Assembly (NCBI RefSeq): GCF_947495565.1
Contig: NZ_CANLZM010000009.1
Span: 124,001-188,000 of the forward strand
Origin: an uncultured Pontibacter sp.
GTDB lineage: Bacteria > Bacteroidota > Bacteroidia > Cytophagales > Hymenobacteraceae
Length of the DNA: 64,000 bases
Direction: 5' to 3'
Position numbers and translations under genes: made by a program. Positions 26,700 through 35,859 of the stretch are shown piece by piece. Under the pieces are notes generated by a model. The model did no database searches and was not told the DNA's origin. It was given only the letters and a program-made list of their open reading frames with translations. Every line of letters starts with the position of its first letter. Positions within the stretch are counted from its first letter, which is position 1.

Positions 26700-26703
26700 A
26701 GTA

Positions 26704-26749
26704 TTATGAATTTAACAGCTCTTACTGCTGCAATATATTAAATTCATAA
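26704..26749 (-). promoter_or_regulatory. Leader stem-loop of the DUF2807 gene
   Basis: The 11-bp arms TTATGAATTTA (26704-26714) and TAAATTCATAA (26739-26749) flank a smaller CAGC/GCTG stem. The structure ends 5 bp from the DUF2807 start codon on the minus strand, so it could shape translation or bind a regulator. Confidence 0.3.
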
Positions 26750-26751
26750 AC

Positions 26752-26784
26752 AAAGGCCACACCGCAACAAGCAGTGTGGCCTTT
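26752..26784 (-). terminator. Terminator of the M48 peptidase gene
   Basis: Perfect 11-bp stem (26752-26762 / 26774-26784), with a weak T tract after it on the minus strand. It lies 19 bp beyond the stop of the gene at 26803. Confidence 0.65.
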
Positions 26785-26802
26785 ACCTTGTGTGTTGATG
26801 GC

Positions 26803-27726
26803 TTAAGACAGATGCCCCACTTGCTGACCCTGGCGGTTTACAAGCAAGCCTTCATCAGAAATGAATACCGTTTTTATATAGTCGCTCTCAAAATAATAAG
26901 GATAATCCGGGTTGCCTGTTTTAGCCAACCGGCCTACAACTTTAGGGCCGTCTTTTGTCAGGTGCACCAGGTGCAGGCGGGATGTCAGGTAAAACTGCTC
27001 GCGGGGCGCTTTGCTAAACACCACTTTAGAAAGTACCATGCGGCTGTCGAGCGAAGCAGTTTGGGCTGCACTTGTAGTACGCGGTGCTTGCTGCTGCGCC
27101 ATACGAGGTTTGGTGCGCATAGGCTCTATAGCACGCTGGTCGGGCTGCGGCCCGTTGGCACTCGCCAGTAACTGGTTGTTAGCGCTGCGCCAGCCCTTGC
27201 TGATGGCAGCCAGGCGGTAACTTCTGCCAGGGTGCGAGCGCGAGTTTTCCTCTTCCGACAGCAGATTGATTGCAGCTTGCGCCTCGGCCATACTTGCGCC
27301 CATCTTTCGTAGCACAAACCCTGAAAACTCATCTGCCTCCAGTTCATCGCCGGGGTTGCTGCCGCTGCGGCTCAGGGTATGGCCGTTCAGGTGGTGCCCT
27401 ATTTCATGGGCAAGTATACTTACACCCGCCCAGTCAGTATGCACTGCGTTGTTGATGGCCATTAAAAAGCGCTCACTGTACAAAATATAACGCTTGCCGT
27501 TATACACTACAGCAGCGGCATTGTCAATATCGGCGGCACGCAATTCGAAGCGAGGCTTTAGCCCCACCACATTTATGATTTCCTGCACAATATCACGGGT
27601 ATCGGCAGTGGAGGTAACAGTAGCAGTAACGGGAACTGCAGCTACAGAAGCAGCCGTAGCTACCTGCCCCAGCACCGGAGCAAGTATAAGCCCTAGCGCA
27701 ACAGTAAGTTTTCTGAAGTATGGCAT
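26803..27726 (-). CDS. Secreted M48-like zinc metalloprotease
   Basis: 307 residues with an N-terminal hydrophobic segment (signal peptide or anchor). The zinc motif is HEIGHH at 107-112 and the third ligand is in ELEADEFSG near 128-136, as in M48 peptidases. The C-terminal third is basic and Gln/Ala-rich, then KVVFSKAPREQFYLTSRLHLVHL and YPYYFESDYIKTVFIS. No TPR or LysM repeats follow, unlike BepA or Loi-type members. It probably acts in envelope protein quality control. Confidence 0.85.
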   Translation of the reverse strand: MPYFRKLTVALGLILAPVLGQVATAASVAAVPVTATVTSTADTRDIVQEIINVVGLKPRFELRAADIDNAAAVVYNGKRYILYSERFLMAINNAVHTDWAGVSILAHEIGHHLNGHTLSRSGSNPGDELEADEFSGFVLRKMGASMAEAQAAINLLSEEENSRSHPGRSYRLAAISKGWRSANNQLLASANGPQPDQRAIEPMRTKPRMAQQQAPRTTSAAQTASLDSRMVLSKVVFSKAPREQFYLTSRLHLVHLTKDGPKVVGRLAKTGNPDYPYYFESDYIKTVFISDEGLLVNRQGQQVGHLS

Positions 27727-28012
27727 AGTATAAGTTCTTGAGAATAATGCGGCTCTATATTAAAAACGCAGGTGCAGCCGCCAATAGTACAATAGCAAGT
27801 ACTTTGCCAGAAATACAACTGCCAGGCTAAGCCTGTTTTACAGCAGAAAAAAAAGCTTGCTTGAGCCTTTGAGAAATAAACTTATTGAGACCGACTATTA
27901 ACTGACAGCTCCATGCTTTATACTTAAAATAATTGCGCTCCATCCGAAGATGGGTTGAACAGCAAGCGTAAAAAGCTTATATTAAGCTAAAATAATAATA
28001 GAACCGTTCAAT

Positions 28013-28444
28013 ATGCCTGAAGCGAAAGTTATACTTTTTAGAGAGCCTCAGTTAACAATCTGTATAGAGCCGAACAACCGTGTGATTGTTGTACAGGCAA
28101 ACGGTGAAGTTCCATCCGCCATGTACCGAGAAGGCATGGAACTAGCAACTGAACAAGCCATTGAGAGGCGGTTAAAGTACTGGCTTGTAAATAATAAGGC
28201 GGGGGGAATTATAACACCACAGGATCAGATCTGGGCAAACGAGGTAATGATACCGCAATTGGCTTATAAATCCGAGATAGTAAAAATGGCACTTATAGAA
28301 CCGGCTGATACTTTAAGCCAACTTATACTGGAAGGCATGATGGATAAGGCCAGAGATATCACTCCTTTTGAAATGCAATTTTTTGAGAAACTGGAAGATG
28401 CCTACGTTTGGTTTGAAGAACACGAGGATTCACCGGGCTTATAG
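28013..28444 (+). CDS. STAS/SpoIIAA-like protein of unknown function
   Basis: 143 residues, soluble. The order is beta strands LTICIEPNNRVIVVQ, a helix, a strand with RLKYWLVNNKAGGIITPQDQIW, helix, EIVKMALIEP, and a final helix FEKLEDAYVWFEEH. It is a paralogue of the protein at 13351: the two share length, strand/helix order and the Y-x-L-x(8-14)-D-x-x-W feature. A SpoIIAA-like fold is likely; a function is not known. It is a single gene in an otherwise minus-strand stretch, with TATACTT in its second codon group. Confidence 0.6.
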   Translation: MPEAKVILFREPQLTICIEPNNRVIVVQANGEVPSAMYREGMELATEQAIERRLKYWLVNNKAGGIITPQDQIWANEVMIPQLAYKSEIVKMALIEPADTLSQLILEGMMDKARDITPFEMQFFEKLEDAYVWFEEHEDSPGL

Positions 28445-28530
28445 CTATGGGAGTAAAGTATCTAATAGGACTGCCCAATGTAACGTCTACACCTCTTTGG
28501 CTACAACTATACTTTATCATAAGGCAGAAA

Positions 28531-28556
28531 AGGAGCCGCTTATATATGCGGCTCCT
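28531..28556 (-). terminator. Terminator of the alcohol dehydrogenase gene
   Basis: Stem AGGAGCCGC (28531-28539) / GCGGCTCCT (28548-28556). On the minus strand TTTTCTG follows, 25 bp beyond the stop of the gene at 28581. Confidence 0.7.
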
Positions 28557-28580
28557 GCTGTTTCAGAACAGGCAATTGCC

Positions 28581-29750
28581 TTACGGTGTGAATACCACGC
28601 GCATACAGTTATCTGATTTCTCTTTAAACATCTTGTAACCCTCAGGCCCTTGGTCCAGCGTCCATTTATGCGTTAGCATGTAACTTGGGTCTACCTTACC
28701 TTCGGATACCACGTTCAGGAGTTCGGGGATATACTTTTGTGCAAACATTTGTCCCATTCTAAAAGTGAGGGCTTTGTTCATGGCAGCTCCCATCGGAAAT
28801 TTATCAATCAAGCCGCCGTACACGCCCACTATAGACACCGTACCGCCTTTGCGGCACGCCATGATAGCCTGTCGTAGCACAGCCGGTCTGTCTGTTTGCA
28901 GACGCAGCGCCTGCTTGGCTTTGTCATAGTATTCCTCTACGCCAGTTGTGTGCGCTTCCATTCCAACTGCATCGATGCAACGATCCGGCCCTCGGCCTCC
29001 GGTCATCTCCTTCAGCGCCTCCAGCACATCTACCTTTTCATAGTTAAGTGTCTCGGCTTTGGCATTTACTCTGGCTTTTTCCAGACGGTCTTCAAAACGA
29101 TCTATGGCGATGACGCGGCTTGCCCCTAATAAGTATGCGCTTTGCATGGCCATTTGCCCTACGCCTCCCGCTCCCCATACTACCACCGTATCTCCCGGCT
29201 CAATATCTGCCATGTCAGCGGCCATATAACCAGTCGGGAACGCATCGCTCACAAAAACCAGCGACTCATCAGGTATACCTTCCGGCACTTTAAAAGCACC
29301 AAGTTCAGCAAACGGAATCCGAATAAGTTCTGCATGGCTACCGGCATAGCCGCCAAAGGCATGCGAGTACCCAAAAATACCGGCAGTCGGGTAACCGTAG
29401 GCTTTTTCTGTTATCTCCGGGTTAGGGTTAGAATTATCGCAAAGCGACCATTGGTCTGACTGACAGAACTCACAGCCCCCGCAGCCTATAATGGACCCCA
29501 CCACCACGCGGTCCCCTTTTTTTAGTTTTTTTACCTCCGCGCCTACTTCCACTACCTCTCCTATAAATTCGTGGCCGATAATATCACCAGATTTCATGGA
29601 AGGCACGTAGCCATCCAGCAGATGCAGATCTGAGCCGCACACCGACGACATGACCACACGCACAATAGCGTCGCGGGGGTTAAGTATAGATGGGTCCGGT
29701 ACGCGCTCTACCCGCAGGTCGTTCACGCCGTTCCAGCATAATGCTTTCAT
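28581..29750 (-). CDS. Zinc-dependent alcohol dehydrogenase
   Basis: 389 residues of the medium-chain dehydrogenase family. Catalytic zinc ligands are Cys38, His60 and Glu61 (GHEFIGEVVEVG). The structural zinc uses Cys90, 93, 96 and 104 (CGGCEFCQSDQWSLC). The NAD(P) site is VWGAGGVGQMA. The long insert with TEKAYGYPTAGIFGYSHAFGGYAG matches the formaldehyde-dehydrogenase-like subgroup often annotated as glutathione-independent. The adjacent SRPBCC membrane gene is upstream on the same strand, and this pair recurs in stress clusters. True substrate unknown. Confidence 0.9.
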   Translation of the reverse strand: MKALCWNGVNDLRVERVPDPSILNPRDAIVRVVMSSVCGSDLHLLDGYVPSMKSGDIIGHEFIGEVVEVGAEVKKLKKGDRVVVGSIIGCGGCEFCQSDQWSLCDNSNPNPEITEKAYGYPTAGIFGYSHAFGGYAGSHAELIRIPFAELGAFKVPEGIPDESLVFVSDAFPTGYMAADMADIEPGDTVVVWGAGGVGQMAMQSAYLLGASRVIAIDRFEDRLEKARVNAKAETLNYEKVDVLEALKEMTGGRGPDRCIDAVGMEAHTTGVEEYYDKAKQALRLQTDRPAVLRQAIMACRKGGTVSIVGVYGGLIDKFPMGAAMNKALTFRMGQMFAQKYIPELLNVVSEGKVDPSYMLTHKWTLDQGPEGYKMFKEKSDNCMRVVFTP

Positions 29751-29797
29751 AGTTTGTTTTCTTAAATTGGGTTGAAAAATGATTTCACTTCAGGCAG

Positions 29798-30547
29798 TTA
29801 GCTTCTCCCGGACGGCTGTCCTTCTACTGTAGCCACTTCTCCGGCTTCCATTAGTTGCTTGAAGCGGTGCAGGTCATTGAGCACCATCTGCTTAAACACC
29901 GGGTTTAGCAGGTGCGCAATGGTTCCTCCCACATCTCCGGCAGGCGGACGGTAAGAAATGGTGGCCTGTAGCACTGTGCCTTTGCCGCCGACAGCATCCA
30001 TAAACCTAACCTCTCCCGCATTATCCACAGTGGAGTCTGCTACAGAGCGCCAGGCCAGTACTTGGTTAGGCTCCTCCTGCACAATATCCGCCTCCCATTC
30101 TATAGTACCAATGCCTTTCGGAACTTTAGCACTCCAATGAGATCGTTTGGGGCCGAGCTGCCGCACGTCGTTTAGATGGTGCATAAACTTTGGCAGGTTT
30201 TCGAGCTGCCGCCAGAACTGATATACCTCTTCGCGTGGCTTTAATATTGTCAGGCTGCGGGTAATTTCTACTGAAACATCTTTATGCCCTGCAGAGTCGC
30301 GCCCTGCGGCATCGTTTACCGGACAATAGCCTGTAAGCCCTCTGTAAAGCATGGCGCCGCCCGCTGCCGCTATGGCAAGAGCTCCGGCTCCATGCTTTCT
30401 CATGCCCAGATAAGTGAGCACGGCACCGCCAACCACAGAAGCAATTCGCTCCGCTTTGCCCACATTAATATGACTTGAGCCGCTGGCAGGTGGCATTATA
30501 TAATCCGTATGCAGCGCCTTAGACATGTTCTGATTGTATGTATCCAT
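29798..30547 (-). CDS. DUF2892-like membrane domain fused to an SRPBCC domain
   Basis: 249 residues. The first part (about 25-75) is a two-helix module with INVGKAERIASVVGGAVLTYLG and GAGALAIAAAGGAMLYRGLTGYCPV, the pattern of DUF2892/YgaP membrane anchors. The second part (about 85-235) is a polyketide-cyclase-like SRPBCC fold: EVYQFWRQLENLPKFMHHL, GTIEWEADIVQEEPNQVLAW and TVLQATISYRPPAG. This fusion is widespread in soil and stress-tolerant bacteria, with unknown ligand. It is 47 bp upstream of the alcohol dehydrogenase and likely cotranscribed. Confidence 0.82.
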   Translation of the reverse strand: MDTYNQNMSKALHTDYIMPPASGSSHINVGKAERIASVVGGAVLTYLGMRKHGAGALAIAAAGGAMLYRGLTGYCPVNDAAGRDSAGHKDVSVEITRSLTILKPREEVYQFWRQLENLPKFMHHLNDVRQLGPKRSHWSAKVPKGIGTIEWEADIVQEEPNQVLAWRSVADSTVDNAGEVRFMDAVGGKGTVLQATISYRPPAGDVGGTIAHLLNPVFKQMVLNDLHRFKQLMEAGEVATVEGQPSGRS

Positions 30548-30639
30548 AAGCTATCGTTTTATTATGGTTACGATGCTATTCACGCTAGCCGTTTCTCGAA
30601 CTGCTCAACAATATGGTGGGCTTACTAATTTATAATGCA

Positions 30640-30675
30640 AAAAGGCGGCTCCCGCTGGTGCAGGAGCCGCCTTTT
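30640..30675 (-). terminator. Terminator of the beta-barrel gene at 30692
   Basis: Perfect 13-bp stem (30640-30652 / 30663-30675), A tract on the left and T tract on the right, 16 bp beyond the stop. Confidence 0.75.
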
Positions 30676-30691
30676 ATTTACTATATTATTG

Positions 30692-31330
30692 TTACAGGTT
30701 AAACAGGTAAGCTAGCGAAACGCCAAGCATACGGTTTTTAGTGGTGGCTTCCCCGTTTTTAGTTTCATGAAGGCTGGTAAAGCCAAGGCCGTAGCGCACA
30801 TCCAGGTTCAGCTCTCCCTGATCCATCCTATAGGCAGCTCCGATGCCAAAGCTTGCGCCTACTTCTAAGCGGTTGTCTGAGTCCTCAAACTCGTAGCTTT
30901 CCCTTGCTTCAGAATCTCCGATTTTCATAGCGTGTTCGCCTCCTGCCCAATAGCCAATTGTGGGGCCGCCTGTTACAAAAGCGTGCAACCGCTCTGTTCC
31001 CAAGGATACCTTAGCCAATACAGGCACCTCAAAGTATTCTGACCGGCCTTTGACATACATATCATCTTCACCTATTTTAAAGCCCTTCTGAACATAGAGC
31101 AGCTCCGGTTGGATAGAGAACATATCATTGATCCTAAAATTTGCCACAGCGCCAAACTGAATCCCTGGATTCGACTCGATATCATCGTTCGATAAGCCAT
31201 CTTCCTCTTCTGACAGCGTAATCTTGGCAAAAGTAGCCCCTATACGAGGACCGATAGAAACTGATTGCGCCATTGAAGCGTAGCCTGACGCCACCATGAA
31301 CAGCAGGGCGAGCAAAAATTTGTTTTTCAT
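30692..31330 (-). CDS. Outer-membrane beta-barrel protein (porin family)
   Basis: 212 residues with a signal peptide ending MAQSV. Strands include SVSIGPRIGATFAKIT, GIQFGAVANFRINDMFSIQPELLYVQKG, YFEVPVLAKVSLG, HAFVTGGPTIGYWAGG and GIGAAYRMDQGELNLDVRYGLGF, and the protein ends GVSLAYLFNL. This is the 8-stranded PorT-like type also seen at 10524 and 53803. No substrate is known. The leader is AT-rich and carries AAGTATA. Confidence 0.85.
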   Translation of the reverse strand: MKNKFLLALLFMVASGYASMAQSVSIGPRIGATFAKITLSEEEDGLSNDDIESNPGIQFGAVANFRINDMFSIQPELLYVQKGFKIGEDDMYVKGRSEYFEVPVLAKVSLGTERLHAFVTGGPTIGYWAGGEHAMKIGDSEARESYEFEDSDNRLEVGASFGIGAAYRMDQGELNLDVRYGLGFTSLHETKNGEATTKNRMLGVSLAYLFNL

Positions 31331-31431
31331 AAAGAAGGTTTTAGTTGATGATTACACAAGTAAATATCAACAATAAGTCTATAAGTATACTATCATTTGT
31401 ATATAAATATTTTCATCTTTTCTTCGAATAT

Positions 31432-31470
31432 AAAAAAAGCCCCTGCTAAAGTATAGCAGGGGCTTTTTTT
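31432..31470. terminator. Symmetrical terminator with AAGTAT in the loop
   Basis: A 16-bp stem with seven A on the left and seven T on the right (31432-31447 / 31455-31470) closes the 7-nt loop AAAGTAT. It works on either strand and lies 18 bp beyond the stop of the Tex gene. It is one of the many AAGTATA occurrences. Confidence 0.8.
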
Positions 31471-31488
31471 ATATATTTATACTTAAGC

Positions 31489-33744
31489 TTACTTAAACAT
31501 GCCTTTCAGCTTGGCCAGCTTCGCCTGGAAATCATCCATTGGCTCTTCCTCCCGTTTGTTACCGCCTTTGTTGCGGTTGCCTCCTCCGGCAGGTTTAGCT
31601 GCTGCAGGGTCGCCTTTCATACTTAGGGAGATACGCTTGCGCGGCACATCCACCTCCAACACAGTTACCTCAACTTTCTGCCCTACCTTTACCACATCGT
31701 GCGGGTTGCTGACGAAACGGTCTGATAAGTGGCTCACATGCACAAGGCCGTCCTGGTGCACCCCCACATCCACAAAAGCTCCGAAAGCCGTAATGTTCGT
31801 TACGATGCCCGGCAGTTTCATGCCTTCGCGCAAGTCTTTTATCCCGTTTACGCCTTCTGTAAAGCTAAACGCCTCAAAGGTTTGGCGCGGGTCGCGGCCC
31901 GGCTTGGCTAGTTCACTCACGATATCCTGCAGGGTCGGTAAACCAACTGTGTCGGTTACGTAATTCTTCAGGTTGATCTTTTTGCGCAGCTCGTCTTTCT
32001 GCATCAGGTCCTGCACGGTTACGCCCAGATCTTTGGCCATCTGCTCCACAATAGGGTAGCTTTCCGGGTGCACGGCTGAGGCATCCAGCGGGTTTTTAGC
32101 ATCACGGATCCGCAAGAAACCAGCGGCCTGCTCAAAAGCCTTATCACCTAAACGCGACACTTTTTTCAGCTCTGTACGGGTCTTGAATGGTCCGTTCTGG
32201 TTACGGTACTCTACAATATTCTGCGCCAAGGCAGGTCCTAGGCCCGAAACATACGTTAACAGCTGCTTGCTGGCAGTATTTACCTCCACACCCACGGCAT
32301 TCACGCAGCTCATTACCACGTCATCTAAAGAGTGCTTAAGTGCCGACTGGTCCACATCGTGCTGATACTGGCCAACACCTATACTTTTCGGGTCGATTTT
32401 TACAAGCTCGGCCAGCGGGTCCATCAGGCGGCGGCCAATGGAAACAGCACCGCGCACCGTTACGTCCTGGTCCGGGAACTCCTCGCGGGCCACATCGGAA
32501 GCAGAGTATATAGAAGCGCCGCTTTCGTTTACCATCACCACCATCACCGAGGCCGGCAGTTTCAGGCTTTTTACAAAGGCTTCGGTTTCGCGGCTGGCGG
32601 TGCCGTTACCTATGGCAATGGCCTCTACCTCGAAGCGGGTAACCATATAACGCACCGCCTGCGCAGCCTCCTGCTCTTTGTGCTGGCCGGTGTGCGGGTA
32701 AATCGTTTCGTTATGCAGCAGCTTACCTTGCTTATCCAGCACGACAGACTTCACACCAGTTCTGAAACCTGGGTCTAAAGCCAGTACCGTTTTCTGGCCA
32801 AGCGGAGAGGATAATAATAGCTGGCGCAGGTTATCGGCAAACACACGGATAGCTTCTTCGTCGGCACGCTTCTTAGAGCTAAGCCGTACCTCTGTTTCCA
32901 TACTTAGTTTCAGCAGGCGCTTGTAGCAGTCTTTGGCGGCCAGTTTCACCTGCTCAGAGGCAGCGTTGTTGCCCTGTACAAACATACTTTCCAGCTTTGC
33001 AAGGGCAGCTTCCTCGTCAGGCTGTGCTGTAAGCATCAGCACCATTTCGGTTTCGCCGCGGCGCATGGCCAGAATACGGTGCGACGGCGCTTTCTCGATC
33101 GGCTCCTCCCACTCAAAGTAATCTTTAAACTTCTGGCCTTCCTCTTCTTTGCCCATCATTACGCGGCTCTTAAACACGCCTTTCTTTTCAAAGATCTGGC
33201 GCATAGCGGCACGTGCCTCGGCGTTCTCGTTCATCCACTCAGCCATAATGTCGCGGGCGCCGGCAAGGGCCTCATTTATGTCTTTTACCTCTTTTTCTTC
33301 AGAGATATAATTGGCTGCTTCGGTTTCTACATCGATATTTTCCTGGGCAAAAATCCGCTCTGCCAACGGCTCCAGTCCTTTTTCACGGGCAATGGTTGCT
33401 TTTGTGCGGCGCTTTGGTTTGTAAGGCAGGTAAATGTCTTCCAGCACGGCCATGGTTTCGGCAGCCATAATCTGCGCCTCCAGCTCCGGTGTCAGCTTTT
33501 CCTGGTCTTTGATCGACTTAAGTATACTTTCGCGGCGTTTGTCCAGCTCGCGCAGCTGCTCCATTCTGTCGCGGATGCCCGCAATTTGCACTTCGTCCAG
33601 AGAGCCGGTTACTTCTTTGCGGTAACGGGAGATAAAAGGTACAGTAGCACCCTCGTCGAGCAATCTGGCGGTGGCCTCTACCTGCTTAATGGTAATAGAC
33701 AGCTCCGAGGCTATCTTTAAAAGATGGTCTAAATTCGGTTCCAT
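31489..33744 (-). CDS. tex: Tex-family RNA-binding transcription accessory protein
   Basis: 751 residues, normal for Tex. The N-terminal helical domain has ATVPFISRYRKEVTGSLDE. A YqgF/RNase H-like domain holds VLALDPGFRTGVKSVVLD. Helix-hairpin-helix motifs include YVSGLGPALAQNIVEYR. The C-terminal S1 domain is GIVTNITAFGAFVDVGVHQDGLVHVSHLS. A Gly/Lys/Arg-rich tail follows. Tex binds RNA and affects transcription and pathogenicity factors in several bacteria; the exact mechanism here is unknown. It is monocistronic with a strong terminator. Confidence 0.95.
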   Translation of the reverse strand: MEPNLDHLLKIASELSITIKQVEATARLLDEGATVPFISRYRKEVTGSLDEVQIAGIRDRMEQLRELDKRRESILKSIKDQEKLTPELEAQIMAAETMAVLEDIYLPYKPKRRTKATIAREKGLEPLAERIFAQENIDVETEAANYISEEKEVKDINEALAGARDIMAEWMNENAEARAAMRQIFEKKGVFKSRVMMGKEEEGQKFKDYFEWEEPIEKAPSHRILAMRRGETEMVLMLTAQPDEEAALAKLESMFVQGNNAASEQVKLAAKDCYKRLLKLSMETEVRLSSKKRADEEAIRVFADNLRQLLLSSPLGQKTVLALDPGFRTGVKSVVLDKQGKLLHNETIYPHTGQHKEQEAAQAVRYMVTRFEVEAIAIGNGTASRETEAFVKSLKLPASVMVVMVNESGASIYSASDVAREEFPDQDVTVRGAVSIGRRLMDPLAELVKIDPKSIGVGQYQHDVDQSALKHSLDDVVMSCVNAVGVEVNTASKQLLTYVSGLGPALAQNIVEYRNQNGPFKTRTELKKVSRLGDKAFEQAAGFLRIRDAKNPLDASAVHPESYPIVEQMAKDLGVTVQDLMQKDELRKKINLKNYVTDTVGLPTLQDIVSELAKPGRDPRQTFEAFSFTEGVNGIKDLREGMKLPGIVTNITAFGAFVDVGVHQDGLVHVSHLSDRFVSNPHDVVKVGQKVEVTVLEVDVPRKRISLSMKGDPAAAKPAGGGNRNKGGNKREEEPMDDFQAKLAKLKGMFK

Positions 33745-34117
33745 TATAATACTTTAAGCCAATTTCTGGTTTTGCGCTATGGCAAGTATGGCAGGGAAGT
33801 ATGAACTTGATCTGAAAAGGCGCTCCCCTCCTACCACCGTTGCCTTTGCCCGGACTTTAAACTTTAACGCGGGACTTAACAAACGTCAAATTTAAGCCTT
33901 ATTGCCAAACCTGAAAATTTTATCTGCTGAAATGGTGGCTACCTAAAGTATAAATCTGCCCTATCAGCCGCTGCAAAGTATAAGCCGCGGGCTTGTTTAA
34001 AGCCTAAATGTGTAACTTTGCAACTGCACTGCCATCTACATTATACTTTGCTGAAGTGGCTTTTATAACTAAGGCAGGGTAATTGCTAATGCAGCCGCAG
34101 CGTTTGCTAACAACCAA
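33745..34117. other. Divergent intergenic region of Tex and the ceramidase-like gene
   Basis: 373 bp with no ORF. A TAACTTTG box at 34013-34020 matches the Bacteroidetes -7 element, and a TTG lies 17 bp before it, so this may be the ceramidase promoter about 100 bp before its ATG. Three AAGTATA/TATACTT words occur within 120 bp (near 33944, 33976 and 34043). Confidence 0.4.
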
Positions 34118-35506
34118 ATGAATACAAGAAGCCCGAAGCGCGCCCGCCGCTATGTATACCTGTATGTGCTATTCTTCCTGCTGCTGATTACAGCTTGTGT
34201 CGTACGCCCGCTAGACCGTACACCATACCAAGAATCAGCCTATTACCAGGAAACCATCAGCAGTCAAAGCGCAAGCCCGGCCACCGTTACCCACGGTGAC
34301 ACGGTGCAGGTTGGCTGGGCCAAAATTAATATTACGCCCCCGGTTGGCACACCTTTGGCCGGCTATGGCAAACGCATGGGCATGACCTACGAACAAGTGC
34401 ACGACTCGGCCTGGGTACGCACATTTGCGTTCAGCAACGGCAAGGCAGAGGCCTATTACGTAGCGTTGGACTTGCTGATTGTGCCGATGGAGGTGCTGCA
34501 GAAACTGGAGCAAGCATACCCGCAGTTGGGCTTAAAGCCGGAGCAGGTATACCTTACGGCCACGCATAGCCACACCAGTTTTGGAGGTTGGGGCAAAAAG
34601 CTGGGTGTAAAGTTTATGTCGGGTAAGTATGATGCCGAACTGGTGGAGCGGCTGACGCAGCAGATCGTGCAAAGTATAGAACTGGCGCGGCAAAACCTGC
34701 AGCCTACAAAAGTAGGCTTCGGCAGCACCAGCGCGGCAAGCCTTGTCAAAAACCGCCTGCTTAAAAATCCTGACAACCCATACTATAAAGAGCGACTGGA
34801 AAACCGGGATACAGCACTGCGCTTTGTTAAGTTTGAGCGGGAGGACGGCACCACAGCCATACTTTCCGTATTCTCGGCGCACCCCACCATACTTCCCTCC
34901 GACGACCCCACCCTTTCCCGCGATTACCCGGGCGTGCTGGTAGATGAACTGGAGGAGCGCGTAGGATTTACCTCTTTCTCAGCGGGCGCGGTAGGCAGCC
35001 ACAGCACCGTTTACCTTAAAGGCGATACGCACGAAAGCACCAAAGCCGTAGGAGAGCGCTTGGCTAAACTGCTGCGGGAGGAGCTGCTGAACGTTAAAAC
35101 CGGTTATATCAACACGCTGGGTTATGGCCGTGTGCCTTTCCAGCTGCCGGAGCCAAGCTGGCGTATCAGCAAGGGTTTAAGGCTGGCGCCGGTTCTGTTC
35201 AACAGCATTTTCGGAGATCACCCTGCCCACATTACCAGCCTGCAGTTAGGAAATATTGTCTTTTTAGGAGCACCTGCCGATTACTCCGGCGAGTTTGTGG
35301 CGCAGATTGCCCAGCAGGCACAGGCACAAGGGCAGCACGCAATTGTCACCAGCTTTAACGGCGGCTACATCGGCTACATCACCCCGGACAAGTATTACAA
35401 CCTGCAGGAGTACGAGACCAGGGGTATGAACTTTTTCGGCCCTTCTAGCGGCAGCTACCTTACCGAGATCATGCTGCGCCAGCTACAGCAACACCAGCCT
35501 GAGTAA
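34118..35506 (+). CDS. Neutral ceramidase-like lipoprotein
   Basis: 462 residues with a lipoprotein signal (lipobox LITAC). The neutral/alkaline ceramidase N-terminal domain is recognisable by GWAKINITPPVGTPLAGYG, VALDLLIVP, LTATHSHTSFGG, SVFSAHPTILPS and FNGGYIGYITP. The family cleaves the amide of ceramides. HSHT and SAHPT hold the zinc-binding His of the fold. Members without the C-terminal Ig-like domain, such as this one, may act on other lipids. As a lipoprotein it sits on the outer or inner membrane. Bacteroidota make sphingolipids, so endogenous substrates are conceivable. Confidence 0.85.
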   Translation: MNTRSPKRARRYVYLYVLFFLLLITACVVRPLDRTPYQESAYYQETISSQSASPATVTHGDTVQVGWAKINITPPVGTPLAGYGKRMGMTYEQVHDSAWVRTFAFSNGKAEAYYVALDLLIVPMEVLQKLEQAYPQLGLKPEQVYLTATHSHTSFGGWGKKLGVKFMSGKYDAELVERLTQQIVQSIELARQNLQPTKVGFGSTSAASLVKNRLLKNPDNPYYKERLENRDTALRFVKFEREDGTTAILSVFSAHPTILPSDDPTLSRDYPGVLVDELEERVGFTSFSAGAVGSHSTVYLKGDTHESTKAVGERLAKLLREELLNVKTGYINTLGYGRVPFQLPEPSWRISKGLRLAPVLFNSIFGDHPAHITSLQLGNIVFLGAPADYSGEFVAQIAQQAQAQGQHAIVTSFNGGYIGYITPDKYYNLQEYETRGMNFFGPSSGSYLTEIMLRQLQQHQPE

Positions 35507-35563
35507 TTTTGACTCAACATTTCATTTACCGCCACAACGGCTACTCTACTTAATCCTCTGATC

Positions 35564-35598
35564 AATCTGCTGCCCCTGCATTGATAGAGCAGCAGATT
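35564..35598 (+). terminator. Terminator of the ceramidase-like gene
   Basis: Stem AATCTGCTGC (35564-35573) / GCAGCAGATT (35589-35598) followed by CTTTTC, 57 bp after the stop. Confidence 0.65.
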
Positions 35599-35859
35599 CT
35601 TTTCGGAAAAACACAGACCGTATTCAGCCGTAAGTATAAGGGTTTGCTAGTTTACCCATCATACTTTTAAGCCCTTCATAAATCTTCTCCAGCTGCCCTT
35701 TGCCCCTGATTTTACTACAATACAATCAAACACCATTAAATTATCTAATTATTCAGCAGTATTCTAAAAATATTTATAAACATAAATCCTTAAAATTGGT
35801 TTAATATAATAGAACAGAGGCAGATATGCTTTTGTACAGTACAATTTAAATTTGGAGTT
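35599..35859. other. AT-rich upstream region of a small membrane protein
   Basis: No ORF and no strong motif. It includes AAGTATA near 35633 and becomes extremely AT-rich from about 35710, as expected of a Bacteroidetes promoter region for the gene at 35860. Confidence 0.35.

Noticed and set aside
31499-33720. Large antisense frames opposite Tex
   Set aside because: Tex is complete and recognisable in the other sense.
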